45,288 nt of DNA from Helochares maculicollis (taxonomy: Eukaryota > Arthropoda > Insecta > Coleoptera > Hydrophilidae), in the NCBI GenBank assembly GCA_033557835.1, contig JAWQRO010000270.1:1-45288 (forward strand), in the 5' to 3' direction. Below the pieces are notes generated by a model. It did no database searches, had not been told where the DNA came from, and saw only the letters and a list, made by a program, of their open reading frames with translations. Below are positions 13,292 to 22,900 of this stretch, one piece after another. How positions within the stretch are numbered: the first letter of the stretch is position 1; each line of letters starts with the position of its first letter. Position numbers and translations under genes: made by a program.

Positions 13292-14763
13292 TTAGAACTT
13301 AAGAATTAGGTCCTTCAACTCTTCTAATTTGTCGTTTAGCAAATTGTCATGAAGTCTCCCGCTTTGCAGCATGTTCTTCAAATCTCGGTTGAGCTTCTAA
13401 AACAAAACATATGTTCCTAATACTATAATAGAAAAAAAGCAAATTAAGTGCTAATGTAAATTTTCGGTGACCTCAAAAGTTATAATTAAATCGAAGCAGG
13501 AGGTTTGCAGATTTGACCCTCCTAAACCTGATCTAAAATACGACATGATGATATTGTGAATACTTTTATTTTGGGATTTATGCTTTCCTGCTGCGATTTA
13601 TATGGCTGGACGTAATTTTGGTGCAGATATTTTCAGAATATACTCGTCAATTAAATATGTTCGATAAAATTTCCACAAACTAAACCTTGAAACAGAATTT
13701 ATGTTTATTAAAGTCTAGCTCCTCATCTGTATACAAGAATTTTATTTTTTAAAATACTTCTCCCAAATTCAATATTTTGTGGCATTTCCACAAAGTAATT
13801 TACCTTAAATTTAATAAGCAATGGCTTCATTAACTCTTCATCCCATTTGAAATTGTCTTCAAACAGCAAGGTTTTAAATGCAGGTAACCTATCCAACGTA
13901 GTTTCAACTATAATTTTCTTCGCTTCAACATCCAGCTTGACTACAGATGCATTTCCATATGGATGAATTAAACGTATAATAACAAGGTTGTCCAATATAT
14001 TACAAACCGAGGATTTTTGAGGATTAACTCGATGGTAACAGTTTTTCAATAGTCTTCTAAGCAATTCAATTTTAGATATTTCTTTTGAAAATTGAAAAAT
14101 TTGTGGTATATTTACCAAGCTAGTTTTTTCTGCTCCTATGTTATACATTTTGCAAATATTAGCAATTCTTTGTGGCAAATTGGATACATTTTTATGTTTT
14201 TTGTCCATAAAATGGTACGACAAATCTATGGGGATAGACGTTATTTTAATTCTGGGCAATCTATTTTCAAGATCATAAACTAAATCAATATCAACAATAG
14301 CTTCTTCTCTTGAACCAGCAAATGGAATTATCACACAATAATCAGGACTATGTGATATAGAATGTTTATTAAATACTATTGGAATAGTATGACAAACACA
14401 ATGATTGGAATTTTCTACTTTTATATTAAAATATAGATTTTGTGCAGAAATTTTGTCTTTAAACATTTTCGAAATGTAAAAGTATACTAAATAATAAAAT
14501 TCATTGTCTCCATGTAAATGATAAATTGATTGGACTTCTGGCTCAAGTGAGGGGTTTTGAGAAATTATGTCTGAAGTTGAATCATAAATTTTGACTAGAA
14601 CCTTGACAACATGATGGATTGGGAATTCTTTCTTCAGTAATAAAGAGAGTGTTACTAATTGTGCAGTACAAGCCTTCAACTTCTTACTCAGTTCTTCATA
14701 ATTTTCATGTTCACTGTTGATCTTAGCTAAGATGTTTTCATATTGTCCTGTTGCAAAATTCAT
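13292..14763 (-). CDS. Uncharacterised two-exon gene, 377-aa protein
   Basis: Exon 1 (14763-13735) starts with ATG and encodes 343 residues; exon 2 (13396-13292) encodes 34 more and a stop. The junction is phase 0: ATTCTT|gtatac to ttttag|AAGCTC. The donor is weak (GTATAC); if unspliced the protein would end three residues on at 13723. An AATAAA signal follows exon 2. The N-terminus (about 1-45) and C-terminus (KLNRDLKNML, DKLEELKDLI) look helical, possibly short coiled coils; the middle alternates hydrophobic beta-like stretches (EAIVDIDLVYDL, RLPRIKITSIPIDL). No signal peptide, membrane span or catalytic motif is seen. I do not recognise the family; a helix-framed beta domain would suit a scaffold protein such as a kinetochore or repair-complex subunit, but that is only a guess. 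Confidence 0.75.
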
Positions 14764-15789
14764 TGTTCTCTGGAAGAATTCAACAAGTTAAAATTAAAAA
14801 TAATATGTAGCTGCAATTCACAAAATAAATAGAGCGAACCATTATTTAAACAAAAGCTACTATATGTACTTCTACACAAAATTGTGTATAAATTTATTTA
14901 AGGTTCAAAGTGCTCAAGTAGCACTAGAGAACAGATTTGGTTTGAGTACGTAAATTAAAATGATATCTTTTAATTATGTTCCCTGTATTTAATAAAAATA
15001 ATAACTATCTGTTTTAAGCAATGAGATGATATATTGGCAATGCATGATGCAGGGCTATCTGTCTTGATAATGCAGTTTAGGTAAATATTTTAAAACTAAA
15101 TCTTCAATTAGTTAATAATGTTTGAATATAATAGATAATTATCATAGGAATATTCCTAAAAATAGCAATAAGCAATATATTTACTACAAAAATGGTTATT
15201 AAGAAGAAACGAAATAATTATAATTATTAATAATTATAATTAAAAGAAAGCCTATATTTTAAAAATATCTCATTCATCAATATAAATATCTATTATTTCT
15301 TAATCTCCCAGAATGTTTTACAGTTTAAACTATTGAAAAATATTTGTCACTTTGATAATTTATTACAAAAATTAAAATCCACAACACTACTAAAAATCAA
15401 TGAATAAGGGTTGTTCTACCACATTTTTCATTGAAGTATCCTTTTAAAGCAATAAAATCGACAATTTAATATTTCCAAGGAATGAGTAGCTACACTTTAC
15501 TATTATTTTTAACAGCATAAAGAGTGAACCCATATATAACGTTGGAATTTTAAATAAGATTGTTGTGTCAAACACAATTCAGAATGTAAAAAAAAAGAAA
15601 ATAATACATTTAATTCATATAGAAATTAAACACATTTGTGTCTGTTTTATTATTTTCAATTAGATATCTGGAATGCAGTTTATTTTGTCAAGGAAAATAA
15701 GTGAATATAAAAAACTATTCATTGTTCTTTTTAAAAAAAGTAATATCAGAAAAATTTAAATTACCAAACTGTACATTTTATTACTGCTT
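14764..15789. other. AT-rich intergenic spacer
   Basis: Lies upstream of the 377-aa gene and left of the retrotransposon relic. No coding exon or RNA gene was recognised. It contains the long palindrome at 15215-15242. Confidence 0.5.
15215..15242. repeat. 28-bp perfect AT palindrome
   Basis: Bases pair perfectly outward from a central TTAA (15227-15230) for 14 positions on each side, and the symmetry breaks at 15214/15243. The sequence is made only of A and T. It could extrude a hairpin or be a relic of a TTAA-targeted element, but no flanking element was recognised. Confidence 0.75.
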
Positions 15790-17150
15790 AAGCTTTCGGG
15801 TTCACGAACACAAGATGTAAATGCAGCCAGAGAAAGTTACAAGAAAACCGTGTAAAAGCTAGTTATAGGGCGTAAACAAATAGCAGCACTGGTCAACAGC
15901 AGCAATCGTATCATAAACAGATACTAAATATTGGAATATATCGCAAATTTTTATGAACTGCTTTATAAAAGAGCAGTCTCTATATTAAAACTAATATTAA
16001 TGAAAAACCATCAGAAGCACTAACTGATGAAGTATAAATGGCTCTAAATGTTGTGAAAAATAGGAGAGCAGCTAATACTAATGCATAAGAAAAGTAATTC
16101 AGAAATTACCATAAATTATAAACCAATAAGCTTGCTTCCAGTGATTTATAAAGTGTACACAAAAATCATTCTAAAGCGCTTAAAATTCACTTAAATGCTA
16201 TACAGCTAAAAGAACAGGCAGGATTTCGAAGTGGGTTCAGCACCATAGACTACATTCAAACTATTAAAGAAGTAATCAGCAGAAATAAAGACTAAATGCT
16301 GGCGATGGTTTTCATTTATTTCAAAAAGACCTATGACTCACTATACTTGCTATGGGAATAAAGGAAACCCTACAAATGCAAGGCATAGACAAAGCTTACA
16401 TTGAAATCTTCAACAACATAAATGAGAATGCAAAACTAGAGGTGCAAAACTGAGGAATTCTCAACAGCAAAAGATGTGCGTCAATAAGACTCAGTATCTA
16501 TTGAGCTATTCAATTCCACATTACAGTACATCTTCAGGAATTTTAATTGAGAAAACATGGGACTAAAACAACTTTCAATTCATAGTAGTCTTTATAGTCC
16601 AAACGAGTTGCAAAATCTAATTGAAGAATTATGCTGCTCATTGTGGAACATTGGAATTCCCAAAGACCCACAAGCTCCAAATTAGTTTGAAGAGCATTTA
16701 GTAGTAATTGCACAATATTCAAATCCGAAATGCTACTCTATCTACAAAGTAATGCTTGTGGTCACTGTGAGACTTTGACTATAAATTTAGTCATTACACA
16801 AAGGCTTCTCAATACCCAAAGAGTTATGGAAAGAAGCATGCTAGGAATAACAAAGTAATACAGCAAATGAAATGACTGGATAAGGGAACAAACTAAAGCA
16901 ACTGGTATCTTCAATGGAATAGTCACTAAAATGACAATGGGCTGGATACATCACAAGAAAGATAGGTAATGGATGTACCAGAAACTCAATCAAATGGTAC
17001 CGAAGAAATGCAAAATGACCAAGGAACCATTCTAATAACAGATAGGGATTGAGATATAAGAAAATATGAACTTGGTTAATAATAGCAAACAACTGTGACA
17101 CTTGAAAAAGTCTGTAAGATATACTTAGCAAAATTAAAGTGTCACCGTAA
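15790..17150 (+). mobile_element. Decayed non-LTR retrotransposon (endonuclease/reverse transcriptase type)
   Basis: Plus-strand reading frames, broken by several stops and frameshifts, show reverse-transcriptase signatures in the right order. Around 16110-16150 a frame reads NYKPISLLPVIYKV; around 16210-16260 EQAGFRSGFSTIDYIQT; around 16310-16340 a damaged FIYFKKTYDS (the FxDFxKAFDS catalytic block, whose Asp is missing); around 16470 an R/Q and DSVS remnant of the GVRQGD.SP block. Near 16800-16840 TQRLLNTQRVMERSMLGI marks the typical C-terminal region, followed by remnants of the AGH (QWAGH-like: MGWIHHKK) and RPP.RW segments. Elements of this kind encode an endonuclease and RT and move by target-primed reverse transcription. 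This copy is dead: catalytic residues and frame are lost. Exact 5' and 3' ends are not visible. Confidence 0.85.
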
Positions 17151-17486
17151 TTTGTAGGTTCACATCAAAATACCAATTCTGTATTCTGTAGTTCATATAT
17201 TTGTGCCCATATCTATAAAAATACTCATTTTAATTTATAAGGGATTCTAAGATTTGAATAGTTTTCATCAAATAGAAACCAATTTCAGTGAATCATAGTA
17301 TAAGTATAAGTATAAGACAGTGTTAGTACAAAATTAAATTATCTGCAGATATATCTCAAAATCATATTTAAATAGTAAATTTATGCATATTCAGGATAGG
17401 TCTTAAATTCTACACATATAATATAACTGTACACGTAGCTCTAGGGCTGCTACTAATTAAAATACAATTTTCAAATAAAAAATCGA
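17151..17486. other. Short spacer between retrotransposon relic and RLP24
   Basis: AT-rich, with a small tandem repeat of TATAAG units near 17296-17316. Includes the 3' UTR end of RLP24. Nothing else seen. Confidence 0.4.
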
Positions 17487-17492
17487 TTTATT
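17487..17492 (-). terminator. Polyadenylation signal of RLP24
   Basis: AATAAA on the minus strand, 13-18 bases after the stop codon. Confidence 0.6.
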
Positions 17493-17504
17493 AATTCTAA
17501 TAAC

Positions 17505-18023
17505 TTATAATATAACTTCTCCACCGTCTTCAATTTCCATCTCCTCCTCATCACTTTTATCAATTTCTTCTGCAGCAGCCTCTGCAAGCCTACGTTCCTT
17601 AAGACCAGCGGCAGGTGATTTGAGGATAGCCAAATCTCTATGAACTTCCTTGATGTCTCTTTCTTGTTCCAATTCACGACCTTTCTCTAACCTTTGCATT
17701 ATATGAAGATTACTTCTCTTTTGTTTGATGGATTCCACTTTCTTCATAGCTTCAACTGCTTTGTTCCACATTTGCCTGTCATATTTGAGTGGAATATTAC
17801 GCCTCTTTTCAAATTCAAACGATGGATCTACTGCCAGTTCTTTACCAGCAGTTTTACGATATGCTTTGGTCCATTTAACTTTACGTGGGTTCTTTTTCTT
17901 TTTGAAAGCAGCATGACATTTAGATCGGCAAAATTTGAATACTTTGCAGTCGTTTCGAACAAATTGGATACCGTGACCAGGGTATATCCTTGAGGAGCAG
18001 AAGTAGCATGTTTCTATCCGCAT
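17505..18023 (-). CDS. RSL24D1: Probable ribosome biogenesis protein RLP24 (RSL24D1)
   Basis: A single coding exon of 172 residues. The N-terminal L24e zinc ribbon is intact: Cys6 and Cys9 (CYFC), then Cys32 and Cys36 (FCRSKC), with the family signature YPGHGIQFVRNDCKVFKF. A basic segment follows (KKKKNPRKVKWTKAYRK). The rest is charged and helical, ending with an acidic DEEEMEIED stretch, unlike true ribosomal protein L24/eL24. Known role: RLP24 is a placeholder for eL24 on pre-60S particles, and is removed in the cytoplasm by the Drg1/AFG2 AAA-ATPase with its C-terminal region. The length fits metazoan orthologues. The AUG is the first of the domain and the downstream AATAAA supports the 3' end. 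A 5' UTR intron is likely. Confidence 0.96.
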   Translation of the reverse strand: MRIETCYFCSSRIYPGHGIQFVRNDCKVFKFCRSKCHAAFKKKKNPRKVKWTKAYRKTAGKELAVDPSFEFEKRRNIPLKYDRQMWNKAVEAMKKVESIKQKRSNLHIMQRLEKGRELEQERDIKEVHRDLAILKSPAAGLKERRLAEAAAEEIDKSDEEEMEIEDGGEVIL

Positions 18024-18036
18024 TTTTGTATATTAC

Positions 18037-18123
18037 CTGGAGATATATACAAAATTAGTGATTTTGTGACTCAATCATTCAATCAATGCCAAAGAAATAA
18101 TACCGATTTTTAACAATACTAAC
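18037..18123 (-). other. Possible 5' UTR intron of RLP24
   Basis: On the minus strand a donor CTATG|gttagt (intron start 18123) and an acceptor ctccag|GTAATA (intron end 18037) bound an 87-base intron whose acceptor lies 13 bases before the RLP24 ATG. The exon upstream would contain several short out-of-frame AUGs. Acceptor pyrimidine tract is modest, so this is tentative. Confidence 0.45.
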
Positions 18124-19951
18124 CATAGTATCTAAAAAGGTGCCATATCCTCCTACACTGACCACCACTAAACCATGTACACGCACTTCATTCTTGACAT
18201 TGATTGAATGTAAACATGAAAATTTCAGAAAGCAAACAGCAAAACCAAAATATTAGCATAGAAAATATCCAATAATTTTCCTAGTTTTTGGCAATTTTCA
18301 AAATGCATTTAATTTTGATAAGATAAACGGTAAATATTTTTTTCGTAAAGATGCCATAATGGTATCTATGCTCAAAAGTGGCTCTCGGAATATCATATTG
18401 GTAATATTAAAGATTTATATTCTGCTCATTCCCCCAAAGAAAAAATAATTCAAAAAGTTAATAGTTTTGGTTTGAAAAATTTTACAACACTGAAGTGTAC
18501 CAAAATTATTTTTAAGATTCTTTTGACACTTTATAGAAAGCAGAATGTACCACTTTTTGCAAGAAGTAAGAAATTATGTGTCATTGTGACAAAACTACGA
18601 GATTATATCCAAAGTGTATTAGCAAGTTTTCACTTATATGGTAAAAATTGTAAATCAGAGTGGAAATTGTAATTTACAATACATTAATTGATACGATATT
18701 TTTATAAAAAGCCAAATATCAAACCGTTGGATAACTTCTTGAAAGATCTAAAAAACAGTACCGTAATTGACTGCAACACAATTAAGTGATATCAATTATC
18801 AATTGATAAAACCCAAACTATATATTTAGTTACAATAAGTCTAGCAGTCAAAGTGTTAATGGAAGCATTCATCAGATAGTAATATATTTGAACCTATTCA
18901 ATAGTAAAGCAAAAATTATGCATTGATGATGATTAAACAGCTAAATAAGTTAATACTCTGAGATATTCGAACACTATTACTTTTATCAATTACCAAACAT
19001 ATCCCAATCGAAATATATGTACATTTATAGTAGTATTAATCGACTATTTAATGTGTGTTATTGATCAGAAGTGTACATATGCAAGCAAGTTGAATACTAT
19101 GCGAAAGTATCATTGTTTAGACTATTTAAATTATACATACCTATGTATAAATATATTGGAAATGAATTAGAATACACACAGAATAAAAATGACTATTTAA
19201 TTTTTTAAATACGCAATAAAAAGCATGCTTTCAATTATAAGGTTACCTTGTAATGCGGTTGTCACTCGAAAAGGGAAACTTTAATCTGTAAGGTTGGTAT
19301 CTGGAGCTTGATCAACTTTATGTATTCACTGAATAAGAGGTGGAGAAACACTTTTGTTCGTGTCGTTGGCAACATGCGCTATGAACTAACGTATCACATG
19401 AAATCCCAGTGCTTAGTAGCTTATATGTATTAGATTGTTCTACTTGCAGTTAGTGAAAATTTATAACAATTTGGGGAAATAAAGTAGAATATAGGTGAAT
19501 ACGTGAAACTATCTAAATAAGGTGAATAATATAAATGGACTGGCACGTTTCATTGAACGAATACAATTTTTAAACTATTTTTAAGCACACATCATTTTTA
19601 GCACGATTTGTAAATGAATTGAATAAAATAACTTAAATACATTTTGACACAATTTTTTATCCTTTCTGGCATTGAATAAATTCAAGTTTAGAAATTCATA
19701 CTTGATTGTTTGCTAAATACTTATTGTCAGGTCATACAATACTACTTATATAAGTATTTTTTTATAACAGAACTTTTTAAAATAATGTGCATTTTAGAGC
19801 AATATCTTTATTGTAGATGGAAGTCTACATAATTGATAAGGCCAAGCAGTACTTCGGCAAGATACTATATACTATTAAAATACAATATCATTATACTTAG
19901 TTTTCTCAGGCAATTAGTGTCAGACTATATTCTCTTTAAATAACACATACG
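18124..19951. other. Intergenic region between RLP24 5' end and the coiled-coil gene 3' end
   Basis: Contains the RLP24 promoter side and the far 3' flank of the coiled-coil gene. A 66-codon open frame at 18472-18672 has no recognisable domain and no splice or promoter context, so it is not called. No RNA gene or repeat family was recognised. Confidence 0.45.
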
Positions 19952-19957
19952 TTTATT
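19952..19957 (-). terminator. Polyadenylation signal of the coiled-coil gene
   Basis: AATAAA on the minus strand about 25 bases after the TGA stop at 19985-19983. Confidence 0.6.
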
Positions 19958-19982
19958 TTTCAATTTGTTAGTTAACAAAATA

Positions 19983-22900
19983 TCACGTTACTTTTTCATT
20001 GTTCATAATTAAAGGTATTAAAATTTCATATACAGAACGATTAATTCTTCCGGATTCCCTCATTTCCAAAATAGTGGAAACGGTCCTTTTGTGAGTGTCT
20101 TGTAAGATACGATTTGTATTTTGCTCTGCTGCTAGTTTTCCCATTGTTTCATGCAATCTCAGCACAACCTCACATCTAAAACAAAGAAATACATTTTTAA
20201 TCACTTATCCAGAACTAAAGTTCACAAAGATTTACTTTTGAAATTCCAAAATTGCATATTCATTTTTAGAGTTCGCTAGTTGCTTCTGCAAGTCGTCCAC
20301 TATTTGATGATTGTCTTCAATACCTTCTTGCAAAAGAGCAATTTTTTTCTAAAATAAGAAATATATTTATTGAAAATTACTGTAATGTCAATTATAAGTT
20401 TAAATATGCAATCGAACATACCATATATCATTGCTGTAACTTACTACCAAAGAATTATATGCTAGGAACAGTTGCTTAGAGAGTGCTGCTTTCTGTTAAA
20501 GTATAGGTATAAAGTATTTTTCAGTATATATTTCAGCTTCTAAATTTTAAAAGAACATTTTCACAATATATGCACAGACTGCTGCTAAAGAAATTTGCAA
20601 GCATATAGAAAAATAAATTAATCAGTTTACTTAAAAATAAACTTTCCATTATAGAAGTTGGTCGAAATAAATTGTACTTACAGCTTCGAAGATATCTAAT
20701 GCTATATGTTTGGTAAAACAATCTATATTGAATTTAAGCGAGAAGCAACTATTGCAGAATCAATATGGTGCTGATTAAGCTTATAGCATGTACACTTCAT
20801 ATTTACCTCGTGATCTTTGATTTTACTTTGCAAGTCTTTGTATTCTGATGACTCTTCCACTTTGAATTTAGTTTCAGAAACAATCCTGTTTAATTTTTTA
20901 TATTTCAAACTTAATTCTTTAATCTAGAATTTAATTAAATAAATTAGAATGCCTAACAGGTTTTAAAATGTTGATTAACTTCATATTCATAGCTTTTGCA
21001 TTTTTCTATGGCAATATGGTATTCTTCTTGCAATTCGGTGAGTTTATTGACTGTTTTGGAGTGCTCATCAGTAACTGAAGTAAATCGTTCTAAAAGTTCA
21101 TTTTGTTCTGTTGATAGCCGCTCAAGTTTCTTTTCTGCTTCTGCCTAAACATATTTTGGATATAATTTAAGACATTTTATTAGTGAAATTTAACAGTAAA
21201 ATTTACTTAACTTATATTTTCAATTGTAATACATACTAGTTCAAGTTTCCACACGGAAGCATTTTCTTGGACGATAAGAATTTTATTTTCTGCTAATTGC
21301 CTGGAACATTTTTCATCGATGCAAATTTTTACTGTGTTCATTAATTTAGTCTGTAGATCTTTATGAGTTTTCTGTAACTTTGTATAAGCTTCGTCTTTAG
21401 TAGCAAGTTCATTGCTAAGGTCTAAGATTTTGGACGTTAAAGTTTCTAAATCAGATTTCATCAGTGATTTTTGGTCTTTAAACTCCCTAGAAAAGAAATT
21501 TTTAATTTATACATGGATATGTAATAAGCATTTAATGCCACAAACTTTTCTAATTCTTCTAAACATGTTTTGTAATACTCATTGTGCTGCTCCAGTTCCT
21601 CTTGCGATTCCGCTAGTTTTAGTTTAAGAAATTCAATTTCTCTTATTAAGTTTGCAACTTTTTCAGTACTAACTAAATTTTGTTGCCTAAAATCTGAGAG
21701 CTGCACAAGCAGTTTTTCTTTCTCTTGATTTTGCTCATGTGTTAATCTAAAATTTAAAGACTTAAAAAACTACTGCTTATAATTATGAGACATTTCAATT
21801 ACTTAGCATTATTTTCTAATAATTTGCATTTTGCTCTAATTGTTGCTATTTCCACTTCTAAGTTATCTTTTTGTTGTTGTAAGTGATCAGTTGATGCCCT
21901 CAAAGCATTTACGGTCTATATAAAGAGAAAATTATTTTTAAAATATTTGTTAATTCCAAATACTCATATAAATTTTAATCGGTTGATAGACCATACAATT
22001 TATTTACCTCAAGTAAGTTTTCTATCTTCTCCGAACTAGATTTGAGTAATTCTTTAGACGCCAATAACTCAGCTTTATTTTCTTCTTGATTTGTAGTTGA
22101 TTCTTCTAATATGTTTTCGTATGCTGGAAATTATTACATTTACAAATTATAAAGAGTGAAAATATAATTTTACCGATGTTTAAGTCTTCGTGGTTTTGTT
22201 GCAGTTCTAAAAACTTCTCAACTAAGTCCTCTTTTTCTGAGGCTAAATTCGATGAGGTTTGCTTTTCTTCTGATAGCAAGTTTGCTATTTGTTCTTTTTC
22301 TTCTACTTCCAGAGAAAGGGCTTTTTGGAGATTCTGAAGAAAGAAAGATATTTTTTAGACAGTGTTATATTTATTATTTGTATATTTTGAGCTATTTAAA
22401 CTTTGAAAACAATTTCTTCATACCATAATATTTTCTCTAGCTGTATTCAGTTCTGAATTAAGTTTTTGCGTATTATTTTTTAAGTATTGTACTTTATCTT
22501 CTAGTATACCATTCTCTTTTCGAAGCTAAAAGAATAATGAAATGAAGTATCCAGATTAACACCAAATTAAGATATTTTACTTCACCAATTGTCGTTCTCA
22601 TGTTTTCTATTTCTTGAAGATGAAGTTGAGATTGAGCTTCCATTTGCTTTTGATACTCATTCATACTCATTTCCTTTTCATAAAATACATGTTGACTTTC
22701 TTGTAGATTTGCGCAGACCATTTTGAAGTCTTCACTTAATTTCATGTATCTATCCTGCTCAATTTCTAGTGATCGGCTTAAATTTTTAATCTAATTTTTT
22801 TTAATATTAATTTTATAGGTAGTAAATTAACTAGGAACAATAATTAAATAAATACTCACCTGATCTAATTGAGATTGGTGACTTGAAATAAGTTGATTTC

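Noticed and set aside
16841..17131. Minus-strand 96-codon open frame
   Set aside because: Lies antisense to the retrotransposon relic, whose plus-strand frames match the RT C-terminal region.
17471..17677. Minus-strand alternative frame within the RLP24 3' end
   Set aside because: Overlaps the well-supported RLP24 frame and has no recognisable content.
17694..17993. Plus-strand open frames over RLP24
   Set aside because: Shadow of the RLP24 coding sequence; Phe-rich composition and no domain.
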